Assembly (NCBI GenBank): GCA_021774795.1
Contig: JAJFIR010000051.1
Span: 94,389-158,388 of the forward strand
Source: Emcibacteraceae bacterium
GTDB taxonomy: Bacteria > Pseudomonadota > Alphaproteobacteria > Sphingomonadales > Emcibacteraceae
Length of the DNA stretch: 64,000 bases
Reading direction: 5' to 3'
How positions within the stretch are numbered: position 1 is the stretch's first letter; every line of letters begins with the position of its first letter. Positions 45,428-54,992 of this stretch are shown here, one piece after another. Made by a program: the position numbers and the translations under genes. The notes below the pieces were generated by a model. That model was given only the letters and a program-made list of their open reading frames with translations, did not search any database and had not been told where the DNA came from.

Positions 45428-46891
45428 ATGAGAAAATACGACCTTGTGATCCGAAACGGGCACACAGTAACAGCAAAAGATAAAGTAAAACAAGATGTTG
45501 GCATTAAAAATGGCAAGATAGTCGCGCTGGGAGAAAACCTTGCCCCAGGAGAACGCGATATAGATGCGACAGATTTATTAATATTACCGGGTGGCGTTGA
45601 TGCGCATTGTCATATCGAACAAAAATCATCCTCAGGCGTTATGACAGCAGACGATTTTTACAGCGGATCGGTTTCCGCGGCGTTTGGTGGCACCACGACA
45701 ATACTGCCCTTTGCCGCACAACATCGCGGTCAAAGCTTGCGTGAAGTGGTGGACGATTATATGGCATGCGCAAAACCAAAAGCCGTAATTGATTTTGGGT
45801 TTCATTTAATCATATCAGATGCAGACGACGCGATTATTGGCCAGGAACTCCCGGCAATGATTGAAGATGGTATAACGTCGTTTAAAATTTATATGACATA
45901 TGACGATCTTAAACTTGATGATTATGATATCTTAAATGTGCTCGCAGCAGCGCGGCGTGAGCAAGCAATGGTAATGATACACGCAGAAAACCACGATGTA
46001 ATTCGCTGGATTACCGAAAAACTTCTCGATCAAGGGTGTGGCCAACCAAAATATCACGCTATCGCCCACGCGAGAATAGCCGAAAAAGAGGCAACCCACC
46101 GTGCAATTTCTTTAGCAGAGCTCCTCGATACGCCGATGTTGATCGTTCATGTGTCATCTGAACCCGCCTTGAACGAAATTCGGCGTGCGCAAGCCCGTGG
46201 CTTAAAAATTTACGGTGAAACCTGCCCTCAATATCTTTTCCTTACAATAGACGACTTGGACAAAGAAGGCATGGACGGTGCTATGTTCTGTTGTAGCCCG
46301 CCTCCCCGAGACAAACAATCTCAAGAAGCAATATGGAGCGGGCTTATTGATGGATCATTTACTGTTTTCTCTTCGGACCATGCGCCTTATCTTTATGATA
46401 GTTCCGGTAAGTTATCAGCAGGGCCACATGCAACTTTTGACAAAATCGCAAATGGTGTGCCGGGCTTGGAAATTCGTATGCCACTGCTTTTTTCTGAAGG
46501 CGTAATGACCGGGCGAATGGATATCCACCGCTTTATCGAAGTTACGGCAACTAATCCCGCTAAAACTTATGGGCTTCATCCCCGCAAAGGAACCATTGCC
46601 GTGGGTTCTGACGCAGATATTGCTTTGTGGGACCTAAACAAACAGGTCGAAATCACTGCGGATGCCCTGCATGACAATATGGATTACACGCCTTATGAAG
46701 GACGCATCGCGAAGGCATGGCCGACAACGGTAATCAGCCGGGGGCGGATTGTCGTAGAGAATGAGAAGCTATGTGTTGAACGGGGTTCCGGAGAATATTT
46801 AAAACGTGAGCGTCCGGAGGCAGCAAAACCGCTGCAAAGGCTAGTCCCGGAAATGGACCCAAAAACCAACTTCAATACAAAATTCATTTAG
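45428..46891 (+). CDS. Dihydropyrimidinase/D-hydantoinase family amidohydrolase
   Basis: A 487-residue cyclic amidase. Metal ligands: His60 and His62 (VDAHCHIE), carboxylated Lys153 (SFKIYMTY), His in MIHAEN and IVHVSS, and Asp in SSDHAPY. The family opens hydantoins, dihydropyrimidines and related rings to N-carbamoyl acids. The loop HIEQKSSSGVMTADDFYSGS keeps the position of the D-hydantoinase substrate loop with different residues, so the substrate may be unusual. It is the first gene of a rightward operon (hydantoinase, DHDPS-like, ABC transporter, PLP enzyme). No N-carbamoylase gene is present. Confidence 0.88.
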   Translation: MRKYDLVIRNGHTVTAKDKVKQDVGIKNGKIVALGENLAPGERDIDATDLLILPGGVDAHCHIEQKSSSGVMTADDFYSGSVSAAFGGTTTILPFAAQHRGQSLREVVDDYMACAKPKAVIDFGFHLIISDADDAIIGQELPAMIEDGITSFKIYMTYDDLKLDDYDILNVLAAARREQAMVMIHAENHDVIRWITEKLLDQGCGQPKYHAIAHARIAEKEATHRAISLAELLDTPMLIVHVSSEPALNEIRRAQARGLKIYGETCPQYLFLTIDDLDKEGMDGAMFCCSPPPRDKQSQEAIWSGLIDGSFTVFSSDHAPYLYDSSGKLSAGPHATFDKIANGVPGLEIRMPLLFSEGVMTGRMDIHRFIEVTATNPAKTYGLHPRKGTIAVGSDADIALWDLNKQVEITADALHDNMDYTPYEGRIAKAWPTTVISRGRIVVENEKLCVERGSGEYLKRERPEAAKPLQRLVPEMDPKTNFNTKFI

Positions 46892-46899
46892 GACGTATC

Positions 46900-47835
46900 A
46901 TGACACATAAATTGGATGAGCAAGCCCAAGGCGTATACATCATTTCTGCCACTCCTTTTTCGGACGATGGATCAATTGATATGGAAAGTGCCGACAGATT
47001 AACTGATTTCTATCTGGAAAAACAAGTCAACGGCATTACCATCCTTGGTATGATGGGTGAAGCACCAAAATTAACGCCCGCAGAATCAGAAACCTTTATG
47101 AACCGGGTCCTAAACCGTGTGAACGGAAAAATACCTGTACTTGTTGGTGTCAGCAATGCCGGCATGGGCAATCTTTCGTCTCTCGCTACTACCGCAATGG
47201 ACCTTGGAGCCGCCGGGGTCATGGTAGCCCCATTTGCTGCACATAAAACTGATGAAGCAATTTTTAACTATTTTGCCTCGGTCGCCGATAATCTTGGCGT
47301 GGACGTACCTTTGATATATCAGGACTTTCCCCTCGCGACTAATGCCAACATATCCGTCACCTGCCTGCTCCGCTTGGTCAAAGAAATTCCCCAAATTGTT
47401 ATGCTAAAGCATGAAGAATGGCCCGGTCTGAGCAAACTTTCTGCGCTTAGGGATAAATCCGAAGACCTTAACCTTCGCCGAATAAGTATTTTATGTGGAA
47501 ATGGCGGCCTTTACCTTCCACAAGAATTGGCGCGAGGCGCGGATGGTGCAATGACTGGTTTTGCATACCCTGAAATGCTTGTGCAGGTATGTGACCTTTA
47601 CAAAAAAGGTGAGCCCGACCAAGCGGAAGACATATTCGACGCATATCTTCCCGTTGTGCGCCACGAACAGCAGCCGGGATACGGCTTAGCAGTTCGCAAA
47701 GAAATACTACGAAGGCGCGGTGCCATTGCATCAGCCAAGACGCGCGCCCCTGGGCCAACCCTGACAAGCCACGATCATAAGGACCTTGACAGATTAATAA
47801 CGAGGCTTGATAAAAGATTAGCATCTTTGAGCTAG
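46900..47835 (+). CDS. Dihydrodipicolinate synthase/N-acetylneuraminate lyase family aldolase
   Basis: A 311-residue TIM-barrel class I aldolase. The Schiff-base Lys170 is in VMLKHEEWPG and the catalytic Tyr140 in PLIYQDF; the phosphate/carboxylate loop GMMGEAPKLT replaces the GTTGE of true DapA, so lysine synthesis is unlikely. Members of this superfamily cleave or form pyruvate-derived keto acids in catabolic routes. It follows the hydantoinase by 8 bases and probably acts on a later intermediate. Confidence 0.85.
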   Translation: MTHKLDEQAQGVYIISATPFSDDGSIDMESADRLTDFYLEKQVNGITILGMMGEAPKLTPAESETFMNRVLNRVNGKIPVLVGVSNAGMGNLSSLATTAMDLGAAGVMVAPFAAHKTDEAIFNYFASVADNLGVDVPLIYQDFPLATNANISVTCLLRLVKEIPQIVMLKHEEWPGLSKLSALRDKSEDLNLRRISILCGNGGLYLPQELARGADGAMTGFAYPEMLVQVCDLYKKGEPDQAEDIFDAYLPVVRHEQQPGYGLAVRKEILRRRGAIASAKTRAPGPTLTSHDHKDLDRLITRLDKRLASLS

Positions 47836-47894
47836 CCATCACGAAATAATAACCTGAAAATGCACATAAACTGTGCGTAGAGATTTTTATAATA

Positions 47895-49388
47895 ATGAAT
47901 CATTGCCACCGAATATTTGCGGTAGCCTTGCTGGCTCTGCTATCACAACTGGGAACAATCGATACCAATGCGCAAACAGGCGAGCAGGGACCGATTATTA
48001 TTGGTGCCAATATCGGCAATGTCCCGTGGGAGTTTCAGGATACCAGCGGTGCCTTCATTGGGTTTGAGGTGGATTTGGTAACCGAGATCGGCGTGCGTCT
48101 GAACCGAGAGATAGAAATTATCAATGTTCCCTTCAACGGGCTGTTTGCCGCCGTACAGTCCGGCCGCATAGACATGGCTATTTCCTCAGTCGGCATTACA
48201 GAAAAACGCCTTGAATCAGTCTCTTTCACTCAACCCTATTACGACAGTGATCAGTCCTTAACCACTGTCGTCGGAAGCGGTATTACAGGTTTGAACGATT
48301 TAAGAGAACAAATTGTCGCTGTAGACACTGGTTCAACCGGCGACATGTGGGCAACTGCAAATCAAGAAAAATACGGTTTCTCAGAAATACGTCGTTATGA
48401 AGGATTAGCCCCGGCGATGCTTGATGTCGTCATCGGACGGGTTAAAGGTTATATCAGCGATATTCCTGCCCTTCTTTATTATGTGAAGGATAAACCAAAT
48501 CTGAAAGTTGTAGAGCGAATACCAACGGGGGGTAAATATGCCCTTATGCTCGGCAAATCGACCCCGCTCACCAACGAAGTCAATGATATCATTTCGGTTC
48601 TGAAACAAGAAGGGTTTATCAATACGCTTCACGAAAAATGGTTTGGTGCCCCAGCGGATCCCGGCACATCGACAGTAGATATTGCACCCCTTCCAGGCAC
48701 GAGTAGCGGACTAATATTTAGTTTCGTTGAAACTTTCCTTAATATGGATGTTTTTTTGCAAACCTATCCTATGCTGATAGCGGGACTACTAACCACTCTT
48801 CAGTTGGGCGTTCTGGCTATATTTTCTGGCCTGATCCTCGGTTTATTTCTGGCCCTGGTTCGTTTATATGCTCATAAATCCTTTAGAATTATCGTTAAGG
48901 CTTATATTGATGTGTTTCGATCAATCCCGCTTTTGGTTCTACTTATTATAATTTTCTATGCTCTTCCTTTCGTCGGGCTTAGCCTTTCGCCCTTCTACGC
49001 TGCGGCAACTGCCCTCACATTCGTTTCTGGTGCCTATACCGCTGAAATATTCCGCGCAGGCATTGAAGCCATCCCTAGGGGTCAATTTGAGGCGTCCGAA
49101 GCACTCGGCCTAAGTTACCGCCATATGATGAGTGACATTATATTGCCGCAAGCGATTAAAATTGTAATCCCGCCGCTAACCAATAATTGCATCAATGTTA
49201 TTAAGGACACCGCGCTAGCGTCAGTTGTCGCGATGCCCGATTTGCTAAAACAGGCCACACAGGCACAAGCCGTTGCCGCCAACCCAACGCCCCTTATTGC
49301 TGCGGCAGTGATTTATCTTATGTTTTTATTACCCCTCGTTCTCTGGGTATCAAGCCTTGAAGTGAAATTTAAAGTAGGGGAAAGATAA
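47895..49388 (+). CDS. Fused amino-acid-type ABC binding protein and permease
   Basis: One 497-residue chain with an N-terminal signal (cut near DTNAQ), a type 3 periplasmic binding domain at about 30-255 ([51 protein letters not shown]), a Pro/Gly/Ser linker, and a HisM/GlnP-type permease at about 275-497 with the EAA loop [22 protein letters not shown]. The binding domain is thus tethered to the membrane. It overlaps the ATPase gene by one base. Such fusions are known in the polar amino-acid ABC family; the cargo here is probably the substrate of the hydantoin-type pathway. Confidence 0.9.
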   Translation: MNHCHRIFAVALLALLSQLGTIDTNAQTGEQGPIIIGANIGNVPWEFQDTSGAFIGFEVDLVTEIGVRLNREIEIINVPFNGLFAAVQSGRIDMAISSVGITEKRLESVSFTQPYYDSDQSLTTVVGSGITGLNDLREQIVAVDTGSTGDMWATANQEKYGFSEIRRYEGLAPAMLDVVIGRVKGYISDIPALLYYVKDKPNLKVVERIPTGGKYALMLGKSTPLTNEVNDIISVLKQEGFINTLHEKWFGAPADPGTSTVDIAPLPGTSSGLIFSFVETFLNMDVFLQTYPMLIAGLLTTLQLGVLAIFSGLILGLFLALVRLYAHKSFRIIVKAYIDVFRSIPLLVLLIIIFYALPFVGLSLSPFYAAATALTFVSGAYTAEIFRAGIEAIPRGQFEASEALGLSYRHMMSDIILPQAIKIVIPPLTNNCINVIKDTALASVVAMPDLLKQATQAQAVAANPTPLIAAAVIYLMFLLPLVLWVSSLEVKFKVGER

Positions 49389-50125
49389 TGGCCGCGCATA
49401 TCAAGCTGAAAAATGTGGAAAAGCATTATGGCAACTTTCGTGCTCTCGCAGGTATAAATCTTGACATCACAGAAGGTGAAGTGGTTTGCGTCATTGGTCC
49501 TTCCGGCTCCGGAAAATCAACCATGATCCGCTGTATTAACTTACTTGAACAATATGATAGGACCGGCCAAATATTTGTCGATGATTTACTGGTTCAAAGA
49601 GGGAAAAACCTAAAGAACGTCAGAGCCGAAGTGGGTATGGTCTTTCAAAACTTCAACCTTTTCCCCCATCTGTCCATTTTAAAGAACGTTATGCTCGCGC
49701 CCATGAGAACAAGAAACATCACGTCGGCAAACGCAAAGAAAAAAGCCTTGGATCTTCTCGCGAAAGTGGGAATTGCTGAGCAAGCCGACAAATATCCCGC
49801 GCAATTATCCGGCGGGCAGCAACAACGCGTTGCAATTGCTCGTGCCCTGGCGATGGAACCAAAAGCGTTATTGTTTGATGAACCCACATCGGCCCTGGAC
49901 CCGGAAATGGTGGGAGAGGTATTGGAAGTTATTAAGAACCTTGCACAAACCGGCGTGACAATGATTGTCGTCACACATGAAATGGGGTTTGCGCGACAAG
50001 TCGCGGACCGGGTTATTTTTATGGATGAAGGACAGATTGTTGAGCAGGGAACGCCTAGCGACGTTTTCGACAATCCTAAAGAAAGCCGCACACAAAATTT
50101 TCTGAACGCGGTGCTAAATCATTAA
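49388..50125 (+). CDS. Amino-acid-type ABC transporter ATPase (GlnQ family)
   Basis: A 245-residue ATPase with Walker [11 protein letters not shown]-loop [10 protein letters not shown], signature LSGGQQQR, Walker [13 protein letters not shown] and H-loop VVTHEMG. Closest in style to GlnQ/HisP for polar amino acids. It overlaps the fused binding protein-permease gene by one base, giving a two-gene transporter in which the permease probably forms a homodimer. Confidence 0.93.
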   Translation: MAAHIKLKNVEKHYGNFRALAGINLDITEGEVVCVIGPSGSGKSTMIRCINLLEQYDRTGQIFVDDLLVQRGKNLKNVRAEVGMVFQNFNLFPHLSILKNVMLAPMRTRNITSANAKKKALDLLAKVGIAEQADKYPAQLSGGQQQRVAIARALAMEPKALLFDEPTSALDPEMVGEVLEVIKNLAQTGVTMIVVTHEMGFARQVADRVIFMDEGQIVEQGTPSDVFDNPKESRTQNFLNAVLNH

Positions 50126-50155
50126 TTTTATTACATATATTAGAGGAATTTTAAA

Positions 50156-51385
50156 GTGGCATTGGATATTAATTTCGTACGGGAACAATTTCCCGGACTA
50201 AAAACGGACTGGGCACTTATGGATAATGCCGGAGGTTCACAAATATTAAAGGGCGTGGTTGATAATATTAACGAATTTTATTATTCGAACTTCGTCCAGC
50301 TTGGCGCAAGTTATGAAATTTCGAAAAATGCTACTAAAGCATATGATGAAGGTCGGGCGAATATCGCCACCCTTTTTAACGCCTCCAAATCAGAAGAAAT
50401 TGCATTTGGCCCATCATCCACTGTATTATTACAATTTCTTTCAAAGGCGATGGCCAGCCAGTTTCGCGCAGGCGATGAAATAATTGTTTCGATCACGGAT
50501 CACGAATCCAACATTGGTCCGTGGGTTTGGCTTGAGGAAAAAGGCGTGATAATCAAATTCTGGCCCATGAACAAAGAAACTTATGAGCTTGAACTCCATG
50601 AACTAGATCAACTAATGAGTGACAAGACAAAATTGGTATGCTTCACACATACTTCTAACCTCTTGGGTACTGTTAATCCTGTTAAGGAAATTACTAAATT
50701 TGTTCATGATCGCAGGGCACAGGTCTGCATTGACGCCGTCGCTTACGTACCGCACCGAGCCGTGGATGTTCAGGATTGGAACGTCGATTTTTACGCCCTA
50801 AGTCTTTATAAGGCTTTTGGTCCACATCATGCGGCGCTTTATTGTCGTTACGACCATATGCTCGAGCTTGATAGTCTTTATCATTATTTCTATGGCAAGG
50901 ACAAAATCCCCGCCAAGATGGAACCCGGCAACGCAAATTACGAACTTTCATACGGTTCAGGTGCCATCGTTGATTATTTGGTGCAGCTAGGAACAAAGGC
51001 CGGTGAAACAGGGGGTCGCCGCGAAAAAATCGTCGCGGCCTATGCTGACATTGCAAAACATGAGGCGGTGATTGGCGAGCGCCTGCTTAGCTATTTACGG
51101 GAACGTAACGATTGCACCATCCTGGGCATAAGAGACGGCAACGACCCAAGGCGTGTTCCTATAATCAGCTTTATGGTTGACGGCAAAGATCCCGAGCAAA
51201 TTGTGCTTGAAATGGACAAGCATAAAGTTGCTATTCGTTACGGCGATTTCCATGCGCGTCGCTTAACTGACAGTCTTGATATTACAAAAAACAAAGGTGC
51301 AATACGTGTTTCGCTAGCGCATTATAATACAGTAAAAGAAATTGATAAATTAATCACCGCACTTGATAAGATACTGAGCGAGTAG
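50156..51385 (+). CDS. Cysteine-desulfurase-like PLP enzyme (class V aminotransferase fold)
   Basis: A 409-residue fold-type I PLP enzyme. It starts at a GTG with GAGGA 8 bases upstream. LMDNAGGSQ, TDHESNIGPWVWL and the PLP Lys219 in LSLYKAFGPHHAAL are those of the cysteine-desulfurase-like branch. The mobile loop around 340 has no obvious Cys like that of true NifS/SufS enzymes, so sulfur transfer is doubtful; lyase, kynureninase-like or transaminase chemistry on the pathway's amino acid are other options. It is the last gene of the rightward operon, 30 bases after the ATPase. Confidence 0.8.
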   Translation: MALDINFVREQFPGLKTDWALMDNAGGSQILKGVVDNINEFYYSNFVQLGASYEISKNATKAYDEGRANIATLFNASKSEEIAFGPSSTVLLQFLSKAMASQFRAGDEIIVSITDHESNIGPWVWLEEKGVIIKFWPMNKETYELELHELDQLMSDKTKLVCFTHTSNLLGTVNPVKEITKFVHDRRAQVCIDAVAYVPHRAVDVQDWNVDFYALSLYKAFGPHHAALYCRYDHMLELDSLYHYFYGKDKIPAKMEPGNANYELSYGSGAIVDYLVQLGTKAGETGGRREKIVAAYADIAKHEAVIGERLLSYLRERNDCTILGIRDGNDPRRVPIISFMVDGKDPEQIVLEMDKHKVAIRYGDFHARRLTDSLDITKNKGAIRVSLAHYNTVKEIDKLITALDKILSE

Positions 51386-51403
51386 AAAAATGTTACCGTC
51401 GCA

Positions 51404-53275
51404 TTACTTAAATGCGGCTATAATTTCTTCAAGGATCACGGGATCATCTAATGTTGTTGGTGCCTGGTATTCTTCGCCGTTCGCAATGCTGCTCATGACC
51501 CGTCTTAATATTTTGCCTGACCGCGTTTTGGGAAGACGCTTAACAATAACCGCATTCCTAAAACAGGCCACGGCACCAATTTCTTCCCTGACGGCAGCAA
51601 CGCTTTTACGAATTATATCATCGTCAGCAACATTAACGCCATTCTTAAGCACCATAAAACCGCATGGTACCTGACCTTTTAACTCGTCTGCAATTCCCAC
51701 CACCGCACATTCCGCCACCTCAGGCAGTGACGCGAGGATTTCCTCCATTGCTCCGGTCGATAGTCTGTGACCCGCCACATTAATCACATCATCTGTTCTG
51801 CCCATAATGTAAAGATACCCGTCTTCATCCTTATGGCCCGCATCTCCGGTTAGATAATATCCCTTAAATTCTGAAAAATAGGTATCGATACATCTTTTAT
51901 CATCCCGCCACACCGTCAGCATGGCACCTGGTGGCAATGGCTCCTTCACAACAATGTTGCCAAGTTCGCCGGCAGGAACTTCATCCCCTTCGTCACTAAA
52001 AATCCGAACGTCGTATCCCGGCGACGGTTTTGTCGGACTACCGTACTTAACCGGCAAATGTTCTATACCCATGAAATTAGCACAGATTGACCAGGCCGTT
52101 TCCGTTTGCCACCAATGATCAATCACCGGTACTTTTAAAATGCCTTCGGCCCATTTGACCGTATCCGGATCAGCACGTTCGCCCGCTAAAAATAAAATAC
52201 GGAAATGAGAGAGATCATATTTTCCTAAAAATTTTGCGTTAGGATCTTCCCTTTTTATGGCACGTATCGCTGTTGGCGCAACAAAAAGCGTATTTACTTT
52301 ATGATCCGCAATTACGCGCCAGAATGCACCGGCATCTGGTGTGCCGACCGGTTTTCCTTCATATAAAATAGTTGTACATCCTCTAATAAGCGGTCCGTAG
52401 ACAATATATGAATGTCCCACCACCCAGCCAATGTCGGATGCCGCCCAAAAAACATCCCCGGGCGACATATCATAAACGTTTTTCATGCTCCAGTTCATGG
52501 CAACCATATGCCCGCCATGATCACGTACAATTCCCTTTGGCGTTCCTGTTGTGCCAGACGTATAGAGAATATAAAGCGGGTCTGTTGACATTACGCTTAC
52601 ACAGTCCGCCGCGTTTGCACCGTTCATGGCATCAACCCAATTAAAATCACGGCCTTCAATAAAGCGGGCTTCGCATTCGGGTCTTTTTACAATAATACAT
52701 CTGGCATCGGAACCTGTAATATCCATCGCTTCGTCGAGCATGGGTTTATAGGCAATTATTTTATTAGGCTCTATCCCGCACGTCGCCGAAACAATTACTT
52801 TAGGTTCCGCATCATCAATTCTTTTAGCAAGCTCTTTAGCGGCAAAACCACCAAATACAACTGTATGAACCGCACCAATTCGCGCGCATCCCAGCATGGC
52901 GATCACAGATTCCGCAATCATCGGCATATAGATCAGAACTCTGTCACCTTTGCCAACACCCAATTGAGCCAAAACACCGGCAAAAGTTGCCGCCTTGTCA
53001 CATAAATCACTATAGGTGTATTTTTCAACGGTCCCGGTCATTGCGCTATCATAGATAAGGGCGGTTCTTTCTCCATTACCCGCGATCACGTGGCGATCGA
53101 GAGCATTATAGCAACTATTGGTTTTCGCACCCGGATACCAGCGGTAAAGAGGGGCGGTTGAGCCATCCAACACCTGATCCCATTTTTGATCCCAGTCTAA
53201 TTCGGACGCTGCATCGTGCCAAAATTTCTCCGGCTCAGATTGCCATTTGGCATAAACTTCATCGTAAGACTTCAT
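51404..53275 (-). CDS. prpE: Propionyl-CoA synthetase
   Basis: A 623-residue acyl-CoA synthetase of the adenylate-forming family. ATP/AMP motif YTSGTTGTPKGIVRD, the WWQTE acid-pocket motif, YLTGDAGHKDEDGY hinge, and the acetylatable Lys in PKTRSGKILRR are present. Overall motif set and length fit PrpE rather than acetyl-CoA synthetase (about 650 residues). It stands alone and is convergent with the PLP gene (18-base gap); no methylcitrate or carboxylase genes are adjacent. Confidence 0.85.
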   Translation of the reverse strand: MKSYDEVYAKWQSEPEKFWHDAASELDWDQKWDQVLDGSTAPLYRWYPGAKTNSCYNALDRHVIAGNGERTALIYDSAMTGTVEKYTYSDLCDKAATFAGVLAQLGVGKGDRVLIYMPMIAESVIAMLGCARIGAVHTVVFGGFAAKELAKRIDDAEPKVIVSATCGIEPNKIIAYKPMLDEAMDITGSDARCIIVKRPECEARFIEGRDFNWVDAMNGANAADCVSVMSTDPLYILYTSGTTGTPKGIVRDHGGHMVAMNWSMKNVYDMSPGDVFWAASDIGWVVGHSYIVYGPLIRGCTTILYEGKPVGTPDAGAFWRVIADHKVNTLFVAPTAIRAIKREDPNAKFLGKYDLSHFRILFLAGERADPDTVKWAEGILKVPVIDHWWQTETAWSICANFMGIEHLPVKYGSPTKPSPGYDVRIFSDEGDEVPAGELGNIVVKEPLPPGAMLTVWRDDKRCIDTYFSEFKGYYLTGDAGHKDEDGYLYIMGRTDDVINVAGHRLSTGAMEEILASLPEVAECAVVGIADELKGQVPCGFMVLKNGVNVADDDIIRKSVAAVREEIGAVACFRNAVIVKRLPKTRSGKILRRVMSSIANGEEYQAPTTLDDPVILEEIIAAFK

Positions 53276-53295
53276 TATTACTATATACTCTTTAT

Positions 53296-54795
53296 CTAAT
53301 TATCTGCCTGTATTTTGAGAATTCGACCCACCCACTCTTTCGGATCAATGTTTTTAACGCGCTGTGTTTTACGCCCGTTGACCGTCATAAATGTTACTTC
53401 AACGGCGATATTTCCGATCGTTCCGATACCGAAATGAACCGCTTGATTGCTATGACTGTTATACCCATCGCCGGTCGTCACCAACCGTGATGCAAGTAGG
53501 TTGCCTGTTTGATCATAAAGTCGAACTTCGGAGCCGGCGCGCGTGGCAAAGCCTTCTGCATCAAGCACTTCAACCTGCAACGATTGATGGGCTTTGATCA
53601 TCGCTAATTCATTTCTAAGCACCGGATGATGGCCAGCAATATTATATCCTTCGGTAAGTGAAATATCCAAATCGCCATCACCGTCAAAATCTGCCCATTG
53701 AACGCCGTGATCCGCGCCGCTAAGCGGCGTCCCCGACGTTAATATTTCGGTAAATTTATCACCGTCATTATGAAAAAGGCGATCGACCGGTGATCTCTGC
53801 TCGTCAACGTCATGATACCCGGCAACGTAAAGATCAAGTAACCCGTCATTGTCGTAATCCGCCCAACTCGCCCCCACCATTAAGTCGTCGCCCGTGATGC
53901 CCATTTGCACACTCACCTCTGAAAACTCCCCTTGTCCTTCATTTTTATAGAGATAGTTTGTTCCGTAATTGGCAACAAATAGATCAAAATAACCGTCATT
54001 ATCAAAATCACCAACGGTACAGTCGACGCCGCCCTGTTTTGAAGTACGGTCCGTACCTTCAACCCCAAGTGATGCGGCCACATCCGTAAAGATACCGCCG
54101 TCATTTCTGTATAGTGCATCTTTGCTGCCGCTTTGGTTTGCCAGAAACAAATCAAGAAGGCCATCTTGATTATAGTCAAACCAACACGCACCAACGGTGG
54201 GGCGGACATCGTCCAGCTTTGTTTGCGCACTTACATCCACGAAAACACCATCATCATTACGAAATAGATAATTTGCGCCAATCCTGTCAGCGACAAACAG
54301 ATCGACAGTGCCATTATTGTCGTAATCAACCCAACTAATCTGCCTCGTACTAACATGCGGAATATCGACGCCAAGCTCAACGCCCACTTCCACAAACCCG
54401 TCCCCTTGTTTATTCATATAGAGTTCATTACCATTCTGGTTGCTGCCCACATATAAATCCAAATAGCCGTCTTTATTATAGTCTCCCCACCCAATTGATC
54501 TGGTTTCTTTGCCTCCTGTTAGCAGCCCGCGCTGCGGCCCTATATTGTTAAATTGACCATCATTATTTTGATAAAGCCTCACATCACCAGTCTTAAAGGA
54601 GATCGCTAAATCCAGATCACCATCATTATCATAATCCCCCCACGCATTTGATAACGCCATATTCCCATCAAACGTTTCCGGCTGTACGGGTGTAAAAATA
54701 GGTGCAGTATTTTGAGCTTGCCCCGCAACGCACATTAACATCTGGAATGTGGCTATCGATACGAGCAAGCGTGTTTCTTTTTTCATGATATTCAT
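53296..54795 (-). CDS. CRTAC1-like protein: FG-GAP/VCBS repeats with ASPIC/UnbV domain
   Basis: An exported 499-residue beta-propeller-like protein. I start it at ATG 54795, where GGAG stands 9 bases upstream; an in-frame ATG at 54822 precedes the signal. At least seven calcium-binding repeats are visible (DYDNDGDLDLA, DYNKDGYLDLYVG, DYDNNGTVDLFVA, DYNQDGLLDLFLA, DFDNDGYFDLFVA, DYDNDGLLDLYVA, DFDGDGDLDIS). The C-terminal about 90 residues are a UnbV/ASPIC domain. Its role is unknown; such proteins are usually outer-surface or periplasmic binding scaffolds. It is 20 bases downstream from nothing on its strand except its own promoter and ends 20 bases before prpE. Confidence 0.85.
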   Translation of the reverse strand: MNIMKKETRLLVSIATFQMLMCVAGQAQNTAPIFTPVQPETFDGNMALSNAWGDYDNDGDLDLAISFKTGDVRLYQNNDGQFNNIGPQRGLLTGGKETRSIGWGDYNKDGYLDLYVGSNQNGNELYMNKQGDGFVEVGVELGVDIPHVSTRQISWVDYDNNGTVDLFVADRIGANYLFRNDDGVFVDVSAQTKLDDVRPTVGACWFDYNQDGLLDLFLANQSGSKDALYRNDGGIFTDVAASLGVEGTDRTSKQGGVDCTVGDFDNDGYFDLFVANYGTNYLYKNEGQGEFSEVSVQMGITGDDLMVGASWADYDNDGLLDLYVAGYHDVDEQRSPVDRLFHNDGDKFTEILTSGTPLSGADHGVQWADFDGDGDLDISLTEGYNIAGHHPVLRNELAMIKAHQSLQVEVLDAEGFATRAGSEVRLYDQTGNLLASRLVTTGDGYNSHSNQAVHFGIGTIGNIAVEVTFMTVNGRKTQRVKNIDPKEWVGRILKIQADN

Positions 54796-54992
54796 CGCTG
54801 ATCTCCGGCCCCATTTGGTCATTAAACGCTAAACAGCATACATATAGCACAGTTATCTTACTATGATGAAAAGCACTTTTTTTATTTTTCTCTATTTTGG
54901 TTTAAATTCTTGTTTCGCTATATTACTATCTCATACATAAAATACCGCGGCAGCAATCGTTTGTGCGGAAATAAAAATTAAGGGAATATAAT

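Noticed and set aside
47850..47880. Hairpin GCACA...TGTGC before the fused transporter gene
   Set aside because: The stem is just five bases and has neither a T-run nor a clear relation to the ribosome site; chance is enough to explain it.
49645..50091. A 148-codon open frame antisense to the ABC ATPase
   Set aside because: The ATPase has all Walker, Q-loop and signature motifs on the plus strand; the antisense frame has low-complexity Ala/Arg/Cys-rich content and no start signal.
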